A stretch of 64,000 nt of DNA from contig CP108521.1 of NCBI GenBank assembly GCA_035999765.1, forward strand, positions 62,001 to 126,000, given 5' to 3'. Each line of letters begins with the position of its first letter. Position 1 is the stretch's first letter. Origin of the DNA: Streptomyces sp. NBC_01231 (GTDB lineage: Bacteria > Actinomycetota > Actinomycetes > Streptomycetales > Streptomycetaceae). Shown here in pieces: positions 19,143 to 27,007 of this stretch. A program made the position numbers and the translations under genes. The notes beneath the pieces are model-generated. The model was not told where the DNA came from, made no database searches, and saw only the letters and a program-made list of their open reading frames with translations.

Positions 19143-19442
19143 GTGAGGCTCCATTGGGTCAACTCGTACGAGAAGGCGGACGGCACGCAAGTCCGGGGGT
19201 ATTGGCGGGGAGGAAGGTCAGGGTTCGCCGCGGTTTTCGCGGTCCTGGCGTTCTTCGTGCTCGCCGGGGGGAACGCCTCGCCCGGCGGCGGGGCGGACAC
19301 CGGTCCTGGGTCGCCGGCGCGGCCTACGCCGACTCCGGCCTATCCGGTCAAATTACCTTCGAGGGTGCAGGGGGAGCCTGTGCGTGATGCGGCGCCAGCT
19401 GTCGGCTACCCCATCCCGTGGACTACAGAGAAGGCGTGGTGA
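19143..19442 (+). CDS. small membrane-anchored protein
   Basis: GTG at 19143 (VRLHWVNSYEKADGTQVRGY) behind GAGGGGTGAGAG. The 99-residue product has the DGTxVRGYWRG motif common in small Streptomyces proteins, one hydrophobic helix (FAAVFAVLAFFVLAGG) and a Pro-rich outer tail. Its stop overlaps the next start (GTGA), so it is translationally coupled to the Mrr-type nuclease. Confidence 0.55.
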   Translation: MRLHWVNSYEKADGTQVRGYWRGGRSGFAAVFAVLAFFVLAGGNASPGGGADTGPGSPARPTPTPAYPVKLPSRVQGEPVRDAAPAVGYPIPWTTEKAW

Positions 19443-20173
19443 CTCGGCGCCCGCCGGCTCGGCGGCGTCCCCCGGCACGACGTCGGCCTGCGGCTCGACG
19501 TCCTGCGGTGCGGCGTCGTTCGCGGCGACAGCAGAGAGACACACAGCTGATCATGTACGGCTTCGTGGCCTTGGTCGGGCTGAGCCTGGCGACGATGGTC
19601 GTGCGGTGGCTGGCCGCGAACTGGTGGCTGCTAGTCGTGCTCCTGGTAGCCGCCGGCGCGGTCGGCGGTCTCTGGCTGCGGCGGCAGATGCAGCGGGCCC
19701 GGTCGGAACAGGTGCGGATGCAGGGGCTGCGCTACGTACTTCCGCAGCTGGACGCGCTGAGCCATCGGGACTTCGAGCACGCGGTGCGTGACCTGATGCG
19801 GCGCGACGGATGCGAGGACGCCCGCCAGGTCGGCGGGGCCGGCGACAACGGCGCCGACGTCAAGGCCACCGATCCGTTCGGGAGGCTGTGGGTGATCCAG
19901 TGCAAGCACCGCCGCGACGGCGACCGCAGCAGCGCAATAGGCACGCCGGACCTGCAGGTGCTGAACGGGACCGCCCGCCCGGTCCACGGTGCGGACGTGG
20001 TTGTCCTCGTGACCAACGGGCGCATCTCCTCCCGAGGTCCGGCATTCGCCCGATCTCAGGGCATTCACCTGGTGGACCGCCGAGTGCTGGGCGAGTGGGC
20101 CGCAAGCGGACGGCCACTGTGGGAACTGCTGCAGGTCATGCCCCCGCCCCGGCGCGCTTCTCCTCTGTCCTAG
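19439..20173 (+). CDS. membrane-anchored Mrr-type restriction endonuclease-like protein
   Basis: The GTG at 19439 is chosen for the 4-bp GTGA overlap with the preceding gene. The protein opens with an Arg/Pro-rich cytosolic tail, then two transmembrane helices (residues about 38-80), then an Mrr_cat domain: LSHRDFEHAVRDLMRRDGCE, the glycine loop VGGAGDNGADVKA with the catalytic aspartate, and IQCKHR supplying the Q-x-K motif. Mrr-type nucleases cleave modified or foreign DNA; this membrane-anchored layout is recurrent in actinomycetes and its target is not known. A strong hairpin follows. Confidence 0.82.
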   Translation: MTRRPPARRRPPARRRPAARRPAVRRRSRRQQRDTQLIMYGFVALVGLSLATMVVRWLAANWWLLVVLLVAAGAVGGLWLRRQMQRARSEQVRMQGLRYVLPQLDALSHRDFEHAVRDLMRRDGCEDARQVGGAGDNGADVKATDPFGRLWVIQCKHRRDGDRSSAIGTPDLQVLNGTARPVHGADVVVLVTNGRISSRGPAFARSQGIHLVDRRVLGEWAASGRPLWELLQVMPPPRRASPLS

Positions 20174-20180
20174 CTGAGGA

Positions 20181-20219
20181 ACGACGATGGGGCCCATCGC
20201 TGACGGGCCCCATCGTCGT
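20181..20219 (+). terminator. strong hairpin terminator of the Mrr-type gene
   Basis: A perfect 15-bp stem (ACGACGATGGGGCCC with its complement) around a 9-nt loop, starting 7 bases after the stop codon. Confidence 0.8.
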
Positions 20220-20469
20220 GTCTCGACCTGCGCCGTTCTCCCTGGTTGGGCGGGGATACGTGCGAGCGGTGTGTATGTATGAACCAATGCCTACATCTAG
20301 TGGTTGGATTGAAGCAGCGGCCCAGAGGTTGTGGTCCCCCGGGCCCTTCGGGCCTGGTAACTGGCTTATGCTGAGCTTTGCTTCGCCGCGCAAGCCCCTC
20401 ACGTGCTCCGTACCTCCGGTGCGGGGGCCCTTTCCCAAGGGCCACTTGGGGCTAGCAAGGGGAGGCACG

Positions 20470-20589
20470 ATGGACCAGCACGAGCACTGCGCCTGTTACG
20501 AGCGCGTCCTGACCTGGCGTCAGGCGTTAATCGACTGGGCGCCTGTGATCGTCACGGTCATCGATGTACTGCGGTCTTCCTGGATCTGA
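20470..20589 (+). CDS. possible small protein of 39 residues
   Basis: ATG at 20470 sits behind a strong AGGGGAGG site; the product MDQHEHCACYERVLTWRQAL ends IDVLRSSWI. The 130 bases before it hold G/C-rich hairpin-forming sequence. No family recognised; the strong ribosome site is the main support. Confidence 0.35.
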   Translation: MDQHEHCACYERVLTWRQALIDWAPVIVTVIDVLRSSWI

Positions 20590-20630
20590 CCAGGGGGCCG
20601 AACCCGCCGCAAAGGTCTGTGCTCAGCAGT

Positions 20631-20661
20631 GAGCCCGGCCGATGATTGGACGGCCGGGCTC
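20631..20661. terminator. hairpin terminator
   Basis: GAGCCCGGCC (20631-20640) pairs with GGCCGGGCTC (20652-20661). It lies just after the 39-residue ORF. Confidence 0.55.
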
Positions 20662-20899
20662 GGCGACTGCGGTACTCGGCGAGGGGTTCGATGTCGGTGG
20701 GCGCCGATGTCGGGCCCCTCGTGGCATTCCAGGAAAGACGTCCCAGCCTCGGTGAGGGTGGGTGAGTCCTGGTGCGTCCGAGTGAGTCCTCTGCATCGTA
20801 CGGCACCTGGTCCCTATGCAACAGGAACGGCGTCGGGGACCAACGGAACAGCCAGTAACGCTGAGCCGGTTTACGCAGGTCGCGGCACCCCGGCTGACC

Positions 20900-20981
20900 T
20901 GTGACAGCGAAGTCGGACCGATTGCCATCGAAGGTGGACCGACGGTCTTTTGTGACAGCGAAGATTGACCGCGCTGGTACC
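20900..20981 (+). repeat. left terminal repeat array
   Basis: Three 21-bp units with starts at 20900, 20921 and 20951 sharing the core CGAAG-N2-(G/T)GACCG, probably transposase-binding sites. Confidence 0.75.
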
Positions 20982-21195
20982 CCGAGGGCTCTGGCTCGCC
21001 TGTCCGCTGCGGCAAAGGGGATCCGGTCGCTCTGGACGGCGCGGCCGAGTTCGCCGCTGTCCCAGATCCAGGGGGCCAGGTCGTCCTGCCGGCGGAGTGA
21101 GAGTAGACCTCGACCGAGGCGTGCCACTGGCCGGGCAGGAGGCGCGCGAGCTCGCGGGCGGCGTCGCCGATGAACCGGCGGCTGCTCGTGTGCAC
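20975..21195 (-). pseudogene. N-terminal remnant of a hypothetical gene
   Basis: From ATG 21195 the frame reads RRFIGDAARELARLLPGQWH and SVEVYSHSAG. After about 21105 the coding continues one frame away as DDLAPWIWDSGELGRAVQSD then RIPFAA. The pattern suits a Streptomyces protein of unknown role that has been frameshifted and cut off by the transposon end. Confidence 0.35.
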
Positions 21196-21224
21196 GCTTT
21201 GATGCGCGACGGGCGCTGCGGACG

Positions 21225-21644
21225 TCAGGGTCGTCGTGCTCGCTGTCCGAGCGCACGAGTCGTCTCGGGAGAGTCCGGGCCCGGAAGGATTGCCCGGTGC
21301 TCTCCCCCGTCGGACACTGGCGGCTCTGCCAGACGGCCCTCCAGCTCCCGCTGCCTAGCGGCCAGGGCCCTCGCCAGCAGCTTCGCCCGGTAGGGGTTTG
21401 ACGTGCCGAGGGCCTTCGCCACCTCCACGGCCTCGTCCAGCAGGGCCAACCGTCGCTCGGGCAGCTCCCGCACCAGGGGCGAGGTGCTGGCCTCCACCAG
21501 GACGTACGCCAGCTTCGACCCGTACGTCTCCGGCTCGACCTGTGTCAGAAGGCGGTAGAGCCACAGCCCTTCCGCACCGCGTACCACCCGCCGGTTGGCA
21601 CTGAGCAGCCTGACCCTCGCCTGTACCACCATGTCCTGATCCAT
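21225..21644 (-). CDS. hypothetical helical protein (transposon cargo)
   Basis: ATG at 21644 (MDQDMVVQARVRLLSANRRV) follows AAAGGGGGAG, better than an upstream frame start at 21701. The 139 residues are strongly helical (LWLYRLLTQVEPETYGSKLA, ERRLALLDEAVEVAKALGTS, RAKLLARALAARQRELEGRL) with a loose acidic tail. No known domain seen. It sits inside the inverted-repeat element. Confidence 0.55.
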   Translation of the reverse strand: MDQDMVVQARVRLLSANRRVVRGAEGLWLYRLLTQVEPETYGSKLAYVLVEASTSPLVRELPERRLALLDEAVEVAKALGTSNPYRAKLLARALAARQRELEGRLAEPPVSDGGEHRAILPGPDSPETTRALGQRARRP

Positions 21645-21931
21645 CGCTCCCCCTTTGTCCCGACACCCCCGGCCGGTGCATGTCACACGGCGAGACAGCA
21701 CGACGAGCGCGCCGACAGCCGATCAGGGCTGCCGGCACGTCGGCCGGAGAGTGGATGACGACGAGTCTGACGCGCGGCAGCAGCGCTCACAAGACTGAAC
21801 GCACGTGCGCTGTGTCCTACCAAAACCGCCTCCGAACAGCAATGATGGACCTGACACTCACTTATGGACGTCCGTGAACACGGCAACCTGCCGCTCCCGT
21901 TCACGCCCGATCCGTCGGCCTCAGACCGAGG

Positions 21932-22087
21932 TCACAGTTTCAGGAACACGCTCAGGGCCATGAAGGCGGCGAACGCGATGCCCAGGGCCGGGATCAGGAC
22001 CGGGTACGCCACGGCGATCAGCCCGGCGAGCGTCGTGCCCAGGAGGGCGATGGCCACGGAGTGGCGGTCCTGCGGGTGGTTGGACAT
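21932..22087 (-). CDS. small membrane protein, 51 residues (transposon cargo)
   Basis: ATG at 22087 behind AGGAGG. MSNHPQDRHSVAIALLGTTL leads into two short hydrophobic helices (LLGTTLAGLIAVAYPVLI and LGIAFAAFMALSVFL). Function unknown; size and layout recall small holin- or stress-type membrane peptides, but nothing more specific can be said. Confidence 0.55.
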   Translation of the reverse strand: MSNHPQDRHSVAIALLGTTLAGLIAVAYPVLIPALGIAFAAFMALSVFLKL

Positions 22088-22331
22088 GGAGTCGACCTCC
22101 TGTGGGCGTGGTACACGGGTCGGAAACGTCTGCCCGTCCCGGCATGGCGGGCGGGGACAGAACGTGTGGCTCGGCGAGCAACCAAGACCAGGACAGCAGA
22201 GAGCCGGCCCCCCTGACCCCCCGCAGCTCCCCTCATGGCACGGCAACTGCGAACACCGCCGCATTGCGGTGAAAGCCCCTGCTGGGAAGGCTCGTTCAAT
22301 TACGGTGTTGGCCTACTGCCGAGGGGGATTC

Positions 22332-23188
22332 ATGGCGACTCATCCTGCTCGCCCGCTGCCGGATCCGGCACACGTGACGTCCTCGCTGCAGCTCGTCCTC
22401 GCAGCGAGGGAGCTCATGGCCTGCCTGGACCTGAGCGGCAGCCGGGTCGCCAACAAGGCACGCCTGTCGACCGGGACCGTCTCCGGCCTGGTCAACGGCA
22501 GGTCTTTCCCCGGGAAGCCACCTTCGAGGCGTTCATCACGGCGGGATGCGGACAGACCTGGGAGCCGTGGCATCAGGCATGGCAGCGGGCTCACCAGGAC
22601 GACCTGCACCGGCGTCCCAGCGAGAGCCTGGCCGCAGAAGTTCACGAAGCCCAGAGCAGGATCGAGGTGCTCGAGCAGGCCCTCGCAGCCGCGGCCGAAA
22701 GGCTCGCGGAGCTGGAGGAGCGCGTCACCACCGGCCTCGACGCCCGGCGTACGGACGAGGCTGCCGAACGCGAAGAGGCACGCCGCCGGACCGACGCCAT
22801 GGACCAGCTCCTCGAAGCGGTGCCGGCACCCCGGTTCGCAGTGGAGCGGTGGGACCATCGCGACACCGGAAGCCAGCCGCTTTACGACATCTCCGCAGTG
22901 GACAAATTCCTCCAAGAGGTACGGACGCGGTCGAATGAAAGCCTCCTGAAACACCTGCTCAGAACGCATCCCGGAACGTTCAGGGATCCAGGCGGAGGCC
23001 AGACCTGCGGATACCGCGCCTTCGAGGTCGACCTGTACATGTCAGATCTTCGCCTGGCACTGGGCATCGACCGCCCCGACCCGAACCGGCCCCCAGGCCC
23101 TGCCCGGCAACTGCGCCACGGGCAGCAGCAGTCGCAGACAGGCCGGGGCGTGGAGCCGGAAACCGAGGTGGCGGGGTTCTCCGATTGA
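22332..23188 (+). pseudogene. HTH plus coiled-coil protein, frameshifted (transposon cargo)
   Basis: ATG at 22332 behind GAGGGGG. The first 60 residues (HVTSSLQLVLAARELMACLD, NKARLSTGTVSGLVNGRSFP) resemble the XRE-like N-terminus common to Streptomyces accessory regulators. Near 22515 one base change moves the frame to EATFEAFITAGCGQTWEPWH. A long coiled coil follows (AEVHEAQSRIEVLEQALAAA to RRTDAMDQLLEAV) and then YDISAVDKFLQEVRTR. Ends at TGA 23188, 120 bp before the right transposon end. Partner unknown. Confidence 0.6.
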
Positions 23189-23310
23189 CCGCCCGCGGTC
23201 GGCCGCGGATGCGTGGCCGCGATGATCGTCGTCCGGGCCTGCCTGCCGAGGGGTGGGTGCGAGGGCGGAGGAGCGTCGATGACGTCAGGGGGCAGCCATT
23301 TCTCGGCACG

Positions 23311-23392
23311 GTAACCAGCGCGGTCCATCTTCGCTGTCACAAAAGACTGTCGGTCCATCTTCGGTGGCAATCGGTCCGACTTCGCTGTCACA
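23311..23392 (-). repeat. right terminal repeat array
   Basis: Inverted copy of 20900-20981 with the same three 21-bp units; the outermost ends CGCTGTCACA at 23392. Confidence 0.75.
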
Positions 23393-23433
23393 GGTCACCG
23401 GCCGAGTCTCTCAGAACGGCTTCGCAGATGTCC

Positions 23434-23506
23434 TGTCTCTGTCGATCTGGCCTCTGTCTCAGGTGAACTGGTCCGATTCGCCTGTGGTCTGAGGTGGCCT
23501 GGTTCG
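23434..23506 (+). repeat. second family of three 21-bp terminal repeats
   Basis: Units start at 23434 (TGTCTCTGTCGATCTGG), 23455 (TGTCTCAGGTGAACTGGTCC) and 23486 (GGTCTGAGGTGGCCTGG). The spacing (21 then 31 bp) nearly copies the neighbouring element's arrays (21 then 30 bp), but the sequence family differs. Confidence 0.55.
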
Positions 23507-23523
23507 CCTGCGTTTGCGGCTTA

Positions 23524-24176
23524 TCAGCCAGGGGTGGTCGGCGGTTCGGCAATGCCGATGAAGTTCCCGGCCATAGACCGGATGCGGACCGACCACCCCA
23601 GAGCTGTGAGGTCGTCTGTGAGTGTCTGGGCATCGTGGAAGACCTTCACGATGCGGTACTGGCTGCCGTCGTCGAGCCGCCGCAGTGCCGCGGGGACCGG
23701 CTGGTCCGCGATGACTTCCTCGTGGGCGGCTGCGGCGGGGCCGTCGTCGATGAAGATCGCTTTGCCGCCCGGCGCGAGCGCGGTGGCGACGGTGTTCCAG
23801 AAATCGGGCAACCTCGTGGGCGGGACGTGGGAGAGCCAGAAGGCGAAGACACGGTGTCGTAGCGTCGTGGCGGCTGCCACTCGAACAGATCGGCCTCAAG
23901 GAACTGGATGGTGGGGGCTGCGGTGCGCGCACGGGCGAGGGACAGCACTTCGGGTGACGCGTCGACAGCCGTCACGGACTTCGCCCGCGCGGCGAGCCTA
24001 GAGGTCCATTGGCCCGTTCCGCAGGCCAGCTCCAGCACGTCCCCGGCAATCGGGAGGTCATCGACGGCAGCCAGTAATTTCTGCAGGTCTTCGTACTCTG
24101 CGTAGGGCCGGTCGTACTCGGCCGCGCCGGCCTTGTAGTAGGCCATTTGCTCTGTCAGGAGAGCGTCGTCGTGCAT
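23524..24176 (-). pseudogene. SAM-dependent methyltransferase, frameshifted
   Basis: ATG at 24176 (MHDDALLTEQMAYYKAGAAE). Motif I is DVLELACGTGQWTSRLAARA with VTAVDAS, and ADLFEWQPPRRYDTV is motif II. Near 23850 the frame shifts and continues as VFAFWLSHVPPTRLPDFWNT, LAPGGKAIFIDDGP and SMAGNFIGIAEPPTTPG to the stop at 23524. The fold is a class I methyltransferase of the ubiE-like small-molecule group. Inactive as read unless the single-base change is a sequencing error. It lies between repeats of the second 21-bp family and may be cargo. Confidence 0.75.
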
Positions 24177-24289
24177 GCGGGTTTCTCTCGTCCGGGTTCG
24201 GTCAGAGCCAAGTGCGCTCAGCTCGTCGGCTTGGTCGCCACTGACACTGTCAGCCTTCACCTCTGGGCAAGGTCAAGTGTCCTGAGGGC

Positions 24290-24478
24290 GTGGGAACGTC
24301 CTCGCCGACTGGCGGGCGTCGCTCGTTTGTGACCACGCTCCACCGCCTCATCGGCGAGTTCTTCGACGCACGAGAGCAGCCCGACGGCCTCGGAAAGATC
24401 TTCAGGGACTACCAGGCGTGGCTGACGACTCAGGCGTTGTATCAGTTCGAAACAGCGGAGCCGGACCAGATCAGCTGA
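24290..24478 (+). CDS. unrecognised short ORF ending in a terminal repeat
   Basis: The frame RSFVTTLHRLIGEFFDAREQ and KIFRDYQAWLTTQALYQFET has good coding character, and its last codons lie inside the 24462-24482 repeat, as often seen for genes that end at a transposon terminus. No start with a good ribosome site; perhaps the 3' end of a lost transposition gene. Confidence 0.25.
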   Translation: MGTSSPTGGRRSFVTTLHRLIGEFFDAREQPDGLGKIFRDYQAWLTTQALYQFETAEPDQIS

Positions 24479-24600
24479 GACAACATCCAGCATCCGACCA
24501 GCCAGGACCACATCACCCGAGATTCCCGGCATCCCCACGTCTCAACTGAACTGGTCGCCACACGTGAGCGGCCCGACGCCGAACCAGATCATTTGAGACG
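24462..24600 (-). repeat. cluster of second-family 21-bp repeats
   Basis: Inverted units at 24462-24482 (GGACCAGATCAGCTGAGAC core), 24503-24523 (GGACCACATCACCCGAGA) and 24580-24600 (GAACCAGATCATTTGAGAC), plus one direct unit at 24537-24557 (GTCTCAACTGAACTGGTCG). Facing the 23434 array, the first two could close an element of about 1.1 kb carrying the methyltransferase; the last pair may be a tiny separate derivative. Confidence 0.5.
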
Positions 24601-24782
24601 GGACAGCAGAACTCGGCGGTTGTGAGAGGGGTTCTGCGAGAACCGGCCTGGGCAAACGTGCTTGGCGCTGGCCAGCAAGAACGGTTCTCACAACCGGTCA
24701 TTTGTGAGAGGGCGAGACGGGGACGTTGGGCATTGCCCGAGTCCCCATCCCAACCGTGATCTTGGCCTTGAAGGCGCGCGGG

Positions 24783-25673
24783 TCACACCTTGACCGACGT
24801 GAGCTTCTCCGGGTTGCGGACGCAGTAGACGGCCGTCACGACACCGCGGCGGATCTCGAACGAGGTCACCTGATCCAGTTCGCCGTCGATGATCACCACG
24901 ACGGAGTGCATCCCGTTGAAGGCGCCGATACGGACGTCGAGTTCGCCCATGCGGGCGCCCTTGTCCAGGAGCCCGAGAAGCAGCCTGGCCACCTTGTCCG
25001 GCCCGACCACAGGGCGCCGCACCGCGTTCACGACCCCGCCGCCGTCAGCCAGGAACACCACATCGGGTGCAAGCAGGTCCATGAGGCCCTGGACGTCACC
25101 GGTCGCGGCCGCCGCCAGGAACCGCTCGGCGACCGGCCATGCCTCAGCAGGGGTGGCGACCGCGGTGTGTCGCCTCGCGCGCACGCTGTCGCGGGCGCGC
25201 TGGTTCAACTGCCGCACCGCGGCCTCGGACTTGCCCACCGCGGCGGCGATCTCCGCATAGTCGAAGCCGAACACCTCGCGCAACACGAACACCGCGCGCT
25301 GGGTAGGGGTCAGGGCCTCCAGAACCAGCAGCATCGCGGTGGTCACGGCCTCGCCCGTGAGCACATGGTCAATGCCATCGGGCGCGTCGTCGGCAGCGTC
25401 GGTCACCAGCGGCTCGGGCAGCCACGGCCCCACGTACTCCTCCCGGCGGCGGACGGCCGACCGCAGTACGCCGAGCGCCTGCCGGGTGACGATCTGCGCC
25501 AGATAGGCCCGCGCGTTCTCCACCGAGGTGTGGTTCACCGACTGCCACCGCAGGTAGCTGTCCTGCAGGACGTCTTCGGCGTCGGCCACCGACCCGAGGA
25601 TCTCGTAGGCGATCGAGAACAGCAGAGCTTTGTGCGTGGTGAACTCGTCTGCGGGATCCGGCTGCTCGGTCAC
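24783..25673 (-). CDS. ECF41-group RNA polymerase sigma factor with SnoaL-like C-terminal domain (SigJ-like)
   Basis: 296 residues. Sigma region 2 reads ALLFSIAYEILGSVADAEDV then LQDSYLRW; region 4 reads LTPTQRAVFVLREVFGFDYA and AAAVGKSEAAVRQLNQRAR. The C-terminal 110 residues are the NTF2/SnoaL-like extension of ECF41 factors, with FLADGGG and the RNPEKL motif. In this group the extension replaces a separate anti-sigma factor and controls activity. The start overlaps the stop of the upstream flavoprotein gene by 4 bp. ECF41 factors typically drive the partner gene beside them, here the oxidoreductase. Confidence 0.93.
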   Translation of the reverse strand: MTEQPDPADEFTTHKALLFSIAYEILGSVADAEDVLQDSYLRWQSVNHTSVENARAYLAQIVTRQALGVLRSAVRRREEYVGPWLPEPLVTDAADDAPDGIDHVLTGEAVTTAMLLVLEALTPTQRAVFVLREVFGFDYAEIAAAVGKSEAAVRQLNQRARDSVRARRHTAVATPAEAWPVAERFLAAAATGDVQGLMDLLAPDVVFLADGGGVVNAVRRPVVGPDKVARLLLGLLDKGARMGELDVRIGAFNGMHSVVVIIDGELDQVTSFEIRRGVVTAVYCVRNPEKLTSVKV

Positions 25674-26767
25674 TTCGAGCCCCGCAGCCAGGCGTAGGTG
25701 GCGGTGCGGGCGCCGAACTTCGCGTAGCGACAGACTCGCTCTTTGGTCACGGCCGCGGTGCGCCCGGCGAAGTAGAGCCGGCGCACGGTGTCGTTCCTGC
25801 GATTGACCTGCAGCAGCCCGTCGCGCCGGCCCAGGCTCAACGCCTGTCCGGTGTACCCCATGGAGTAGGGCTTGGGCTTACGGCCTTGGATCATCCGCGC
25901 CAGCGTATCCGCTGCGTGTGCGCCCTGGGGCATGGCCGTTGCGCAGGCCGCTCGAGAGCCGGGAACCGCCGCGCAGTCGCCGACGACGAAGATCCGTGGG
26001 TCGGTCACGCTGCGCAGATGCTCGTCGACCACCGCACGCCCGTCGGCATCCACCTCAAGTCCACTGCGGGCGGCCAGGTCGGGCACGCTGCCGATGATCG
26101 CCCACAGCGTGAGGTCGGAGGTGCAGTGCCGGCGCGAGTGGAGACGCACTATCTCACCTCCTCCTTCCCCGGCGCCGGGGTCGATCTGCGCCACGGAGTC
26201 CTCCACGACCTCCACGTTCAAGCGGTCCAGGCCGGTGCGCACACGCTTCTGCCCTCCTGCCGACAGGCTCGCGGCGATCGTCTGTCCCACGATCCGCACG
26301 CGGAGGTCGGGTCGGCTGAAGGCGATCTCGGATGCCGTCTCGATGCCCGTCAGCCCGCCACCGATGACGGTGACCGCCCTTCCGCCGGGCAGCCCGGCCA
26401 GCGCGGCCCGCGCCTCCTCCGCGCCCTCCCAGGTCCCTACCGGGACGGTGCCCGGCAGCGGTGCGGCCGTGCTGCCCACCGCGAGGAACAGGTAGTCGAA
26501 GCCGAGACCCGCCCCGTCGCCGAGAGTGACCTGGCCGTCGCCGATCTTGTCGACGGTGCCCATCCGCGTTGCTACCCCTTCGCTCAGCATCGACGTCAGC
26601 GGGGTCGCCGCGGCTCCGGTCCCGGCGATCTGCTCGTGCAGCCGCACCCGCTCGACGAAGTCCGGACGGGGGTTGATCACCGTGATCTCCGCTGCCTTCA
26701 CCTTCTTGGCCAGCCGGTTCGCCGCGATCGTCCCCGCGTAGCCGGCTCCCACCACCAGGACCCTCAT
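25670..26767 (-). CDS. FAD-dependent pyridine nucleotide oxidoreductase (NDH-2/FSP1-like)
   Basis: 365 residues from ATG 26767 with GGAGG nine bases upstream. MRVLVVGAGYAGTIAANRLA is the FAD dinucleotide-binding motif; AVTVIGGGLTGIETASEIAF is the NAD(P)H-binding motif; TDPRIFVVGDCAAVPGS is the second FAD motif. ERVRLHEQIAG resembles small NDH-2-like flavoproteins. It is the first gene of an operon with the ECF41 factor and is the likely target of that sigma factor. Confidence 0.9.
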   Translation of the reverse strand: MRVLVVGAGYAGTIAANRLAKKVKAAEITVINPRPDFVERVRLHEQIAGTGAAATPLTSMLSEGVATRMGTVDKIGDGQVTLGDGAGLGFDYLFLAVGSTAAPLPGTVPVGTWEGAEEARAALAGLPGGRAVTVIGGGLTGIETASEIAFSRPDLRVRIVGQTIAASLSAGGQKRVRTGLDRLNVEVVEDSVAQIDPGAGEGGGEIVRLHSRRHCTSDLTLWAIIGSVPDLAARSGLEVDADGRAVVDEHLRSVTDPRIFVVGDCAAVPGSRAACATAMPQGAHAADTLARMIQGRKPKPYSMGYTGQALSLGRRDGLLQVNRRNDTVRRLYFAGRTAAVTKERVCRYAKFGARTATYAWLRGSK

Positions 26768-26802
26768 GTGTGCCTCCCGTTGTGCAAGCAGTTCACACAC
26801 GG

Positions 26803-26829
26803 GATGCAGCCCGCCTCGCGGTTGTGACG
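26803..26829 (-). promoter_or_regulatory. ECF41-type promoter candidate
   Basis: On the minus strand CGTCACA (26829-26823) is followed after 16 bases by CATC (26806-26803), 36 bases before the flavoprotein start. ECF41 factors recognise TGTCACA with CGTC at this spacing, so the match is 6/7 plus 3/4. Confidence 0.5.
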
Positions 26830-27007
26830 GGCAAGTCGAGTGACCTGCATCACTCACGAAGCTTCCGCCTCGCCGACGAACACACCAACCGTCCACCAAA
26901 GCCCTCACCAGGCTGGATACGCCCTCACAGCCGTCGGATCCGCCCAGGCGTGTACCGTGCCGGCCTCCGCCTGGATGCCTGGCCATTCCGCGGCTGGTGG
27001 TCCCGGC

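Larger units (their letters stand above)
20900..23392. mobile_element. non-autonomous transposon with about 82-bp inverted ends made of 21-bp repeats
   Basis: The left end (20900-20981) and right end (23311-23392) are inverted copies differing at about five positions. Each contains three 21-bp units. On the left these are 20900-20920 (TGTGACAGCGAAG-N2-GGACCG), 20921-20941 (ending CGAAGGTGGACCG) and 20951-20971 (TGTGACAGCGAAG-N2-TGACCG). Repeated short sites at both ends are typical of transposons moved by Mu/Tn7/Tn402/IS21-type DDE transposases. No transposase is encoded inside. Cargo: a decayed hypothetical gene, a 139-residue protein, a 51-residue membrane protein and a frameshifted HTH/coiled-coil gene. 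The matching bases just outside extend the inverted repeat, and no target duplication was found. Confidence 0.75.

Noticed and set aside
24910..25697. Plus-strand frame antisense to the ECF41 gene
   Set aside because: Shadow frame; the minus strand has sigma-factor motifs throughout.
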